This document shows positions 18,437-26,700 of a DNA stretch of 64,000 nucleotides, one piece after another. Below the pieces are notes generated by a model. The model was not told where the DNA came from. It saw only the letters and a program-made list of their open reading frames with translations, and searched no databases. The position numbers and the translations under genes are program-made. The stretch comes from Hydrogenophaga sp. 2FB (GTDB taxonomy: Bacteria > Pseudomonadota > Gammaproteobacteria > Burkholderiales > Burkholderiaceae_C). The number at the start of each line of letters is the position of its first letter. Positions within the stretch are counted from its first letter, which is position 1. Location of the stretch: contig NZ_SCML01000007.1 of the NCBI RefSeq assembly GCF_005503365.1, positions 88,717 to 152,716 on the forward strand. The letters are read 5' to 3'.

Positions 18437-19246
18437 ATGCACAAGCAGCGCATTCTGGTCAGCGTGGTGGGGTTTTCCGATGTCGAGCGGCATGCGCTCA
18501 ACACCATCTTTCGCCTGTCCCAGGAGCGCGAGCTGACTTATGCGCCGTGGGTGCCGTTGCTGGCGCCCGGGACGTCGTTGCCCACCAACGTTGCGCAAGT
18601 CGCGCTGGTGGACGGCGAAAGCCTGGAGGCGGTGCTGTCCCATGCCAAGGAGATGCCGCCCGGTCAGCGCCTGATCTGGGTGGGTACGGATGCGCCCGAG
18701 CACGCCTGGCGCGTGCTGCACCGGCCCATCGACTGGGCGGCCGTCCTGCACGACCTGGACGCGGTGTTCGCCGCGCACCAGGTGGACTCGGGCCTGCTTG
18801 ATCTGGATGTGACGGCGCCAGCGCCGCTGGATTTCGAATTGGACAGCGTGAGCGAACCGAACGACGCGGTTCGCCGGGCGGTGGTGGTCGGCACCGACGA
18901 GCACGAAGGCACTTACCTGCGCACGCGTCTGGCGCTGGCCGGGGTGGCGCATGTGGACGAGGTGACGGACGCGGCACTGGCGCTCGAGCTCATGAAGCGC
19001 TATCGCTATGTGTGCGGCGTGTTCAACCTGGACGATCACCGTATCGATGTGTGGGCGTTGATGCGCCATTTCGTCGCCCGCTATCCGCAGGCGTTGACCC
19101 TGGCCACGACCGAACTGGCCGGTCCGTTGGCCGGCTGGTGGCGCCGCCGGCGCGTGCGGCGTGATGTGCATCGCCTCGGCATTGCCGCGTTGCTGGAGCG
19201 ACCGTTTCAGCCCAGCGAAGTCTCGAAGTGGATGGACTTGATCTAG
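18437..19246 (+). CDS. Receiver-like protein of unknown function
   Basis: 269 residues, no membrane segments. Two regions have the alternating beta/alpha pattern of response-regulator receivers: residues 1-105 (RILVSVVGFSDVERHALNTIF) and 150-265 (RRAVVVGTDEHEGTYLRTRLALAGVAHVDEVTDAALALEL). The second has an aspartate pair in FNLDDHR where a phospho-acceptor would stand and ends RPFQPSEVSKWMDLI. There is no output domain. It is divergent from the sulfur operon and its 3' end overlaps mnmC-like by 4 bases on the opposite strand. Function unknown; a signalling role is only suggested by fold. Confidence 0.7.
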   Translation: MHKQRILVSVVGFSDVERHALNTIFRLSQERELTYAPWVPLLAPGTSLPTNVAQVALVDGESLEAVLSHAKEMPPGQRLIWVGTDAPEHAWRVLHRPIDWAAVLHDLDAVFAAHQVDSGLLDLDVTAPAPLDFELDSVSEPNDAVRRAVVVGTDEHEGTYLRTRLALAGVAHVDEVTDAALALELMKRYRYVCGVFNLDDHRIDVWALMRHFVARYPQALTLATTELAGPLAGWWRRRRVRRDVHRLGIAALLERPFQPSEVSKWMDLI

Positions 19247-20409
19247 GGTTGTTGCCGGCGCGCCTGCTTCCAGGCAAACCGTGCGGGATCGATGGCCCGC
19301 AGCAGATCGGCCTCGTCGTCTGACGCCCCCTCGCCATCCATGGCGGCGGCCAGGCGGCTCGCGCACCAGGGCGCCAGCGAGATGCCACGCGATCCCAGAG
19401 CGCTCAACATGAAAAGACCGGTATGGCGCGGTGTGTCCGCGAGGGGCACGCGTCCGCGCCGTGGTCCGGCTTGCGCCATGAGCATGCGCAAGGCGTCGCC
19501 ATCGGGCACGGCACCGACCAGGGGCAATCGGTCCAGCGAGGCGCAGCGCACCTGGGCCCAGCCCAGCAAGTGCCCCTCAGCCCACGCGTCGCGCAGGCCC
19601 GATGCGGCGGGCGCGCAGAAGGTCTCCAGGCTGGCGGCGTTGCGCTCATGCGCCTGTTCGCTCAGGTGGGTGCTGTTCTCGCCGCGTTCGTAGGTGGAGC
19701 CCATGGCCCAGATGCGCGCCGGCCATTGCGGCGGCAGCCCATCGTCTTCGTAGCACGGCACGAAGACGCCGTCATCGCGTTGCGGGCGTGCGGCAGTGGG
19801 CTCGCCCTGGAGTTCGCCCAGGCTCATCTGCCCTTTGACAGGGCGCAAGGGCAGGGTGTCGGCGTCCATCAACCCCGAAGCGTCCGTGAGCAGGGCGTGG
19901 CTGCCGAAAGCACTCGCCACCACCACCACCGGTGCTTCTGCCACGCAGTCGCCGTTCGCGTCCAGCGCTTGCCAGGTGTTGGCGTTGTGCGCGAGCCGGT
20001 GCACGGGCGCATGCCATCGGCACGCCAGCGCGCCCAGGCCTGTCGCTTCCGCCAGCCAGGCTTGCACCAGGGCAGCGGGGCGCACCAGCGCGGCCCGCCA
20101 GCGACCAGGGTTGTGCCCGTGGTTGTCGACCTCACAGGCTTGCCAGCCGTGCCCTTGTGGCACGAGGCGTTGCAGTTCGGCCAGCGTGGTCGTCACACCG
20201 AGCGCGGTCAGCCGAGACATCGGCGTGGGTGCGCGCGTGACGTGCGGGCTCAGCATGCCCACGGGGATCGCCGAAGCGCCCTGGGCGGGGCCGCTGGCGG
20301 CATCCACCAGCGTGAGTTGCCAGCGGCGCCGCGCGAGGGCCGCGCATACGGCGGCGCCCGCCAGGCCGGCGCCGATCACCAGCGCTTGGCGGGCTGGGGG
20401 CTGGGACAC
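19243..20409 (-). CDS. mnmC: MnmC-type FAD-dependent tRNA modification oxidoreductase
   Basis: 388 residues, FAD-binding VIGAGLAGAAVCAALARR at the N-terminus and MnmC oxidase-domain features LRPVKGQMSL, LSEQAHERNAASLE, VRCASLDRLPLVGAVPD and ALGSRGISLAPWCASRLAA. In MnmC this domain oxidises carboxymethylaminomethyl-uridine 34 to aminomethyl-uridine. The usual N-terminal methyltransferase domain is absent here. The GTG at 20409 is chosen because it lies 7 bases after the yggX stop and yields the FAD fold immediately; the only upstream ATG would overlap yggX by about 100 bases. Ribosome site is poor. Confidence 0.75.
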   Translation of the reverse strand: MSQPPARQALVIGAGLAGAAVCAALARRRWQLTLVDAASGPAQGASAIPVGMLSPHVTRAPTPMSRLTALGVTTTLAELQRLVPQGHGWQACEVDNHGHNPGRWRAALVRPAALVQAWLAEATGLGALACRWHAPVHRLAHNANTWQALDANGDCVAEAPVVVVASAFGSHALLTDASGLMDADTLPLRPVKGQMSLGELQGEPTAARPQRDDGVFVPCYEDDGLPPQWPARIWAMGSTYERGENSTHLSEQAHERNAASLETFCAPAASGLRDAWAEGHLLGWAQVRCASLDRLPLVGAVPDGDALRMLMAQAGPRRGRVPLADTPRHTGLFMLSALGSRGISLAPWCASRLAAAMDGEGASDDEADLLRAIDPARFAWKQARRQQP

Positions 20410-20416
20410 GAAGCGC

Positions 20417-20698
20417 TTATTGGCCGTCGGCAGGCGGAGGCACGAAGCCGGCGGCGGCGTCCGCGCCTTCGCCAAAGAAATGCTTTTCCATCTGGCGCGC
20501 CAGGTACTGGCGGGCGCGGGCATCGGCCAGGTTCAGGCGGTTTTCGTTGAGGAGCATGGTCTGGTGCTTGAGCCAGCCGGCCCAGGCTTCCTTGCTGACG
20601 TTCTCATACAGGCGCTTGCCCATTTCGCCGGGGTAGGGGGGGAAGTCCAGGCCTTCGGCTTCCTTGCCGAGCTTGATGCAATGAACGGTGCGTGCCAT
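20417..20698 (-). CDS. yggX: Probable Fe(2+)-trafficking protein
   Basis: 93-residue protein with the whole YggX family: [19 protein letters not shown] with the single conserved Cys at residue 7, [25 protein letters not shown], and [16 protein letters not shown]. In enterobacteria it protects Fe-S clusters from oxidative damage. The ATG is 272 bases from the divergent fpr gene. The following mnmC-like gene starts only a few bases after its stop, so both probably share a transcript. Confidence 0.95.
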   Translation of the reverse strand: MARTVHCIKLGKEAEGLDFPPYPGEMGKRLYENVSKEAWAGWLKHQTMLLNENRLNLADARARQYLARQMEKHFFGEGADAAAGFVPPPADGQ

Positions 20699-20735
20699 GG
20701 TGAATTCCTTGGGTGGGGTTAGATGGTTTGGTTAT

Positions 20736-20759
20736 AACGAACTGAAGAAATTATTCGTT
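20736..20759. promoter_or_regulatory. Inverted repeat in the yggX/fpr intergenic region
   Basis: AACGAA (20736-20741) and TTCGTT (20754-20759), 12 bases apart, overlap TATAAC read on the minus strand (20732-20737), a plausible -10 box for yggX. The gap also contains an AT-rich segment in otherwise GC-rich DNA. It may be an oxidative-stress regulator site given the two flanking genes; the regulator is unknown. Confidence 0.4.
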
Positions 20760-20970
20760 CCCGAGCCAGTCGATCGTGGGCATGATCGGGGCTCTTTGTT
20801 CGTCGGCGCAGTTCGCCGGTGGCAAGCGCGGGGCCTAGGCGCCCGGGCAGGCCGTCACTGTAGCAAGGTTTCGGTGCCCGCTCCGCCCGTGGGGCTTGCC
20901 GATCACCCCGCCAGCCGCCGGGCCAACCCGATTTTTTACAATACGGGGTTTGCCCCCATCAGGATCTTTC

Positions 20971-21741
20971 ATGAGTGCATTTCTGGAAGAGCGCGTGCTC
21001 AGCGTTCATCACTGGACCGACCGGCTGTTCAGCTTCACGACCACGCGCGACACCGCGCTGCGGTTTTCCAATGGCCACTTCACCATGATCGGCCTGCGCG
21101 TCAACGACAAGCCGCTGCTGCGCGCCTACAGCATCGTCAGCCCGAACTGGGCCGACCACCTCGAATTCCTCAGCATCAAGGTGCAAGACGGTCCGCTGAC
21201 TTCGCGCCTGCAGCACATCCAGGTGGGTGACACCCTCGTCGTGGGTCGCAAGCCCACCGGCACGCTGTTGATCGACTACCTCTTGCCGGCCAAGCGCCTG
21301 TACCTGCTGGGCACGGGCACCGGTCTCGCGCCGTTCCTGAGCGTCATTCGCGACCCGGAAACCTACGAGCGTTTCGAACAGGTGGTGCTGGTCCATGGCG
21401 TGCGCCACGTCAAGGAACTGGCCTATCGCGAACTGATCTCCGAGCAGCTCCGGCACGACGAATTCCTGGGTGACGCGGTGAAACAGAAGCTGCTGTACTA
21501 CCCCACGGTCACGCGCGAGCCGTTCATGCACCAGGGCCGCATTCCGCAGTTGCTGGGCGATGGCGTGATCGCCAAGGACCTGGGCATTCCCCAACTCAAT
21601 CCGGCCGAAGACCGCGTGATGATCTGCGGCAGCCCCGAGATGCTGCGCGACCTCAAGGCCTTGTGCGAGAAGCGCGGCTTCAAGGAAGGCAACACGACCA
21701 CGCCAGGCGATTTCGTCATCGAGCGCGCGTTCGTGAGCTGA
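20971..21741 (+). CDS. fpr: Ferredoxin/flavodoxin--NADP+ reductase, Fpr type
   Basis: 256 residues of the plant-type FNR fold. FAD binding motif RAYSIVSPNW near residue 51, NADP-binding GTGTGLAPFLSVIRDPE, and the C-terminal aromatic-lacking ending FVIERAFVS typical of bacterial subclass I FNRs. It moves electrons between NADPH and ferredoxin or flavodoxin. Start 20971 is preceded by AGGA and gives the family N-terminus MSAFLEERVLSV. It is the second, unrelated type of ferredoxin reductase in the window. Divergent from yggX, an Fe-S protection gene. Confidence 0.93.
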   Translation: MSAFLEERVLSVHHWTDRLFSFTTTRDTALRFSNGHFTMIGLRVNDKPLLRAYSIVSPNWADHLEFLSIKVQDGPLTSRLQHIQVGDTLVVGRKPTGTLLIDYLLPAKRLYLLGTGTGLAPFLSVIRDPETYERFEQVVLVHGVRHVKELAYRELISEQLRHDEFLGDAVKQKLLYYPTVTREPFMHQGRIPQLLGDGVIAKDLGIPQLNPAEDRVMICGSPEMLRDLKALCEKRGFKEGNTTTPGDFVIERAFVS

Positions 21742-21822
21742 AGCGGGGAACTTGCGGCAGACTGGCGGGCTCATTGCTCTGTCCCGCCCGGCGGCCGCTT
21801 TTTCTTCTCTTCAGGACTTCCC

Positions 21823-22347
21823 TTGATCGCCATCCCCTCCCCAGGCCAACCCTCGCCCTTGACGAACCACCCGCGCCGCATCCTCGGTGTGGTGGCGCTG
21901 GCCTGTGTCACCATGCTGGCTTTTGGCATGTACTTGCAGCACGTCGTGGGCCTGGAGCCTTGCCCGATGTGCATCGTGCAACGTTACGCCCTGGTATTGG
22001 TGGCGGTGGTGGCCGGTATCACGGCGCTGTTCAAGCCGCGTACCGCGCGCTATGGCGGTGTGGCGCTGATGGGGCTGCTGGCGGTGTTCGGCGCGTTCAC
22101 CGCGGCGCGCCAGAGCTGGCTGCAATGGAACCCACCCGAGATCATGAGTTGCGGGCGCGACTTCTTCGGCATGATCGAAGCCTTCCCGCTGCGCCGCGCC
22201 ATTCCGATGATCTTCCGCGGCAGCGGCGATTGTTCGGTGATCGACTGGACTTTCCTCGGCCTGTCGATCGCGAACTGGTCCTTCCTGTGCTTCTCGGCGA
22301 TCGCCCTGTTGGCCATCGCACTCTGGGTGAAGCGCCCCGCCGCCTGA
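21823..22347 (+). CDS. dsbB: Disulfide bond formation protein B
   Basis: Inner membrane protein that reoxidises DsbA and passes electrons to quinone. 174 residues, four membrane helices (about 20-38, 53-69, 74-92, 145-164). Periplasmic cysteine pair C47-P-M-C50 and a second pair in MSCGRDF and GSGDC. An arginine after the first CxxC (IVQRYA) matches the quinone-interacting residue. The start appears to be TTG at 21823, 8 bases after AGGA; the next TTG (21858) would shorten it by 12 residues. Confidence 0.92.
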   Translation: MIAIPSPGQPSPLTNHPRRILGVVALACVTMLAFGMYLQHVVGLEPCPMCIVQRYALVLVAVVAGITALFKPRTARYGGVALMGLLAVFGAFTAARQSWLQWNPPEIMSCGRDFFGMIEAFPLRRAIPMIFRGSGDCSVIDWTFLGLSIANWSFLCFSAIALLAIALWVKRPAA

Positions 22348-22368
22348 CGCGACGCGGGTCCCTGGCCC

Positions 22369-23709
22369 TCAGTTGAGCTTTTTCACCAGCACCTGGCTCT
22401 TGCGGTCCCAGTTGTACTTGCGTTTGCGCGCCTCGGGCAGCCAGTCGGCGCTGACCTGAACAAAGCCGCGTTTGATGAACCAGTGCATCGTGCGCGTGGT
22501 GAGCACGAAGATGCTCTGCAGACCTTGCGCCTTGGCGCGCGCTTCGATGCGCTTGAGCAGCCGCTCGCCATCGCCCTGGCTCTGCGTGTCGGGTGACACG
22601 GTGAGCGCGGCCATCTCGCCGGTGCGGGCTTCGGGGTAGGGGTAGAGGGCGGCGCAGCCGAACATCACGCCGTCGTGCTCGATGATGGTGTAGTTGCCGG
22701 CATCGCGTTCGATCTCGTTGCGGTCGCGCTTGACCAGAGTGCCGTCCTTCTCGAACGGTTCGATCAGCGCCACGATGCCGCTCACGTCGTCGATGGTGGC
22801 TTCGCGCACGCTCTCCAGTTTTTCGTCCACCACCATGGTGCCGATGCCGTCGTGGGTGTAGATCTCCAGCAGCAGCGCACCGTCCACCGAAAACGGCAGG
22901 ATGTGGCTGCGGTCCACGCCACCTTCGCAGGCGCGGATGCAGTGCCGCAGATAAAACGCGGGGTCGGTGGGTTGGGTGGCGGCCGGCAGCGCGGCGAGCA
23001 TTTTCTTGGCGTCGGCCAGCGGCAACTCGGTGTCGATGTCGCTTTCGGGATCGTCCTGGTCCACGCGGATGCCGGGCACTTCGGTCAGGAACATCAGCTT
23101 GTCGGCCTGCAGTGCCACTGCGACCGAGGTGGCCACGTCTTCCATCTGCAGATTGAAAGCCTCGCCGGTGGGGGAAAAACCGAAGGGCGAGAGCAGCACC
23201 ATTGCGCCCATGTCGAGCGTGCGCTGAATGCCTTCGGTATCGACCTTGCGCACCAGGCCCGAGTGCTGGAAGTCCACGCCGTCGATGAGGCCCACGGGCC
23301 GCGCGGTGATGAAATTGCCCGAGATCACGCGCACCGTCGCGCCGGCCATGGGCGTGTTGGGCAGGCCCTGGCTGAAGGCGGCTTCGATCTCGTAGCGCAA
23401 CTGACCGGCCGCTTCCTGCGCGCAGTCCAGCGCCACCGAGTCGGTGATGCGCATGCCGTGCGAGTACTTGGCTTCGTGCCCCTTGAGGCGCAATTGCTCG
23501 TTCACCTGCGGGCGAAACCCGTGCACCAGCACGATCTCCACACCCATGCTCTGGATGAGCGCCAGGTCCTGCGCCAGCTTCTCGAGCTTGCCGGCCGCGA
23601 TGGCTTCACCTGCGATGCCCACCACCAGCGTGTTGTGGCGGTGTTTGTGGATGTAGGGTGCGACCGAGCGGAACCAGGGAACGAAGGTGAAGTTGAAGAC
23701 GTTGGACAT
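22369..23709 (-). CDS. argA: Amino-acid N-acetyltransferase (N-acetylglutamate synthase)
   Basis: First step of arginine synthesis, acetyl-CoA + glutamate. 446 residues: an N-terminal amino acid kinase-like domain (about 25-285, LVVGIAGEAIAAGKLEKLAQDLALIQSMG) that senses arginine and a C-terminal GNAT domain (about 300-440, GEMAALTVSPDTQSQGDGERLLKRIE). This two-domain layout and length are standard for ArgA. Start 23709 gives MSNVFNFTFVPWFRSVAPYI, the conserved N-terminus; the in-frame continuation upstream lies antisense to hrpA and was excluded. Divergent from hrpA with a 42-base gap. Confidence 0.95.
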   Translation of the reverse strand: MSNVFNFTFVPWFRSVAPYIHKHRHNTLVVGIAGEAIAAGKLEKLAQDLALIQSMGVEIVLVHGFRPQVNEQLRLKGHEAKYSHGMRITDSVALDCAQEAAGQLRYEIEAAFSQGLPNTPMAGATVRVISGNFITARPVGLIDGVDFQHSGLVRKVDTEGIQRTLDMGAMVLLSPFGFSPTGEAFNLQMEDVATSVAVALQADKLMFLTEVPGIRVDQDDPESDIDTELPLADAKKMLAALPAATQPTDPAFYLRHCIRACEGGVDRSHILPFSVDGALLLEIYTHDGIGTMVVDEKLESVREATIDDVSGIVALIEPFEKDGTLVKRDRNEIERDAGNYTIIEHDGVMFGCAALYPYPEARTGEMAALTVSPDTQSQGDGERLLKRIEARAKAQGLQSIFVLTTRTMHWFIKRGFVQVSADWLPEARKRKYNWDRKSQVLVKKLN

Positions 23710-23751
23710 GTGTGTGTCGAAAGACTGCGGGCGAGGGGCGGGGCGCGGATA

Positions 23752-26700
23752 ATGGCCAGTTGCCCGATTTTGACCGAAGTTCCCCACTTGTCCTCCAACC
23801 CGCTGCACATTGAATTCCCCGAGTCGCTGCCCGTCTCGGCCCGCCGTCACGAGATCGAGGCCGCATTGCGCGACCACCAGGTGGTCATCGTCTGCGGCGA
23901 AACGGGCTCGGGCAAAACCACGCAGTTGCCCAAGATCCTGTTGCAGATGGGGCGCGGCAAATGCAACGCCAAGCCGGGGCAGCGCGGTCAACTCATCGGC
24001 CACACGCAGCCGCGGCGCATTGCCGCCTCCAGCGTGGCCAAGCGCATCGCGGAAGAGTTGAAGACGCCGCTGGGCGAGGTGGTGGGCTACAAGGTGCGCT
24101 TCCAGGACCGCCTTTCGCGCGATGCCTCGGTCAAGCTGATGACCGACGGCATCTTGCTCGCCGAAACGCAGACCGACCCGGACCTGCGCGCCTACGACAC
24201 GATCATCATCGACGAGGCGCACGAGCGCAGCCTGAACATCGATTTCCTGCTGGGCTACCTGCGCCAGTTGCTGCCGCGACGTCCCGACCTGAAGCTGGTG
24301 GTGACCTCGGCCACCATCGACGCCGACCGCTTCGCCGAGTACTTCTCGTCGAGCAAAGGCAAGGCCCCGGTGTTGATGGTCTCTGGCCGCACCTTCCCGG
24401 TGGAGCAACGCTGGCGGCCGTTCGAGGAAAGCCGCGACTACGATTTGAACAACGCCATCGCCGATGCGGTGGACGAACTCTGGCGTGGGCCGCAGGGTGG
24501 GGACATCCTGGTGTTTCTGCCCGGCGAGCGCGAGATCCGCGAGGCGGCCGACCACCTGCGCAAACATCTCTCACATCAACCGGTGTTGCGTTCGGCAGAG
24601 GTTCTGCCGCTGTTCGCGCGCCTCTCGCAGGCCGAGCAGGACCGCATCTTCCAGGACCACAGCGGACGGCGCATCGTGCTCTCGACCAACGTGGCCGAAA
24701 CCTCGCTCACGGTGCCCGGCATCCGCTTCGTGATCGACGCCGGCACCGCGCGCGTGAAGCGCTACAGCTTCCGCCAGAAGGTGGAGCAGTTGATGGTGGA
24801 GCCCATCAGCCAGGCGGCCGCCAACCAGCGCGCCGGGCGCTGCGGGCGTGTGGCCGATGGCATCTGCATTCGCTTGTACGACGAGGCGGGCTTCATCGGC
24901 CGTCCCCGGTTCACCGATCCTGAAATTTTGCGCAGCTCGCTCGCGGGCGTCATCCTGCGCATGAAAGCGCTGCGCCTGGGCGCGGTGGAAGACTTTGCGT
25001 TCATCGAGGCGCCGCAGAAGCGCGCCATCGTCGACGGCTACCAGCTGCTGGCCGAGCTCGGCGCGGTGGACGAGGCCAACGAACTCACGCCGATCGGCCA
25101 GACGCTGTCGCGCCTGCCGCTGGACCCGCGCGTGGGCCGCATGATCCTGGAAGCGCAGCAGCGCGGCGCGCTCGACGAGGTGCTGGTGATCGCGTCGGCG
25201 TTGAGCGTGCAGGACGTGCGCGACCGTCCGCTGGAGAAGCAGGCCCAGGCCGACCAGGCGCACGCCAAATTCGACGACGAGAAGAGCGAGTTCAGCGGCA
25301 CGCTCAAGCTCTGGAAATGGCTGGACGACACCAAGGGTGGGCACGGCCAGGACCACAAGCTGAGCCACCGCCAGTACGAAAACGCGCTGCGTGAGAGTTA
25401 CATCAACGTGCGGCGCGTGCGCGAGTGGCGCGACATCCATTCCCAATTGCACACTGTCGTCGCCGAGCACAAGTGGAAGCTCAACGACAAGCCGGCGAGC
25501 TACGAACAGCTGCACCTGGCGATGTTGTCGGGGCTGCTGGGCAACGTCGGGCAGAAGCACGAAACCGAAGACGTCTACCTCGGTGCGCGCGGCATCAAGT
25601 TCCACCGCCACCCGGGCGCGAACCTGAGCAAGCGGCCGGGCCGCTGGATCGTCTGCGCCGAGCTGGTCGAAACCACTCGGCTGTTCGGGCGAGGCATCGC
25701 CGGCATCGAACCGCAGTGGCTGGAGCAGGTGGGCTCGCACCTCATCAAGAAGCAGTTGCTCGACCCGCATTGGGAAAAGAAGGCCGCTCAGGTGACCGCG
25801 CTGGAGCGCGCCACGCTCTACGGCCTGGTGGTCTACAGCAACCGCCGCACCGACTACGGCCGCGTGGACCCGGTGGGCGCGCGCGAAATCTTCATTCGCG
25901 AAGCGCTGGTGGCGGGGGAGTGGGAAACGCGCCTGCCGTTCCTGGCCGCGAACCAGAAACTGGTGAAGCAGGTGTCCGAGCTCGAACACAAGTCGCGCCG
26001 GCAGGACGTGCTGGTCGACGACGAGCTGATCTACGCCTTCTACGACCAGCAACTACCCGCCAACATCTGCACCGGTGCCACGATGGAGCGCTGGTACCGC
26101 GACGCGGTGCGCGAGAACCCGAAACTGCTGCTGCTCACGCGCGAAGAACTGATGCGCCACGAGGCGGCCGGCATCACCACGCAGACCTTCCCCAAGACGC
26201 TGCGCCTGGGCGGTGTGGACTGCGTTTGCAGCTACCTGCACGAGCCCGGCGACCCGCGCGACGGCTTGTCGGTCACGCTGCCGATCTTCGCGCTCAACCA
26301 GGCCAGTGAAGACCGTTGCGACTGGCTGGTGCCCGGCATGCTCAAGGAAAAGGTATTGGCGCTGATCAAGACCTTGCACCAACGGCCACGGTCGCGGCTG
26401 GTGCCCTTGCCCGCCACGGCCGAGAAGTTCGCGCAGACCTTGTGCGAGCCCACCACGTTTGGCTCCGGCAACCTCATGGATGCGCTGCTCAAGCTGGTGC
26501 GCGCGGCCACGCAGCTCGACATCCAGCGCAACGACATCAAGGTCGACATGCTGAGCGCGCACCACTTCATGCACCTGCGCGTGGTGGACGAACATGGTCG
26601 CCAACTCGGACAAGGGCGCAACCTGGCCGCGCTCAAAGCCGAACTCGGCGCGCAGGCGCGCGGCGCATTCCAGGCGCTGGCGCAACTGAAGCTGGCACCG

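Noticed and set aside
22675..23751. N-terminal extension of HrpA by 359 residues
   Set aside because: The extension runs antisense through argA and has shadow composition; HrpA family length fits the ATG at 23752.
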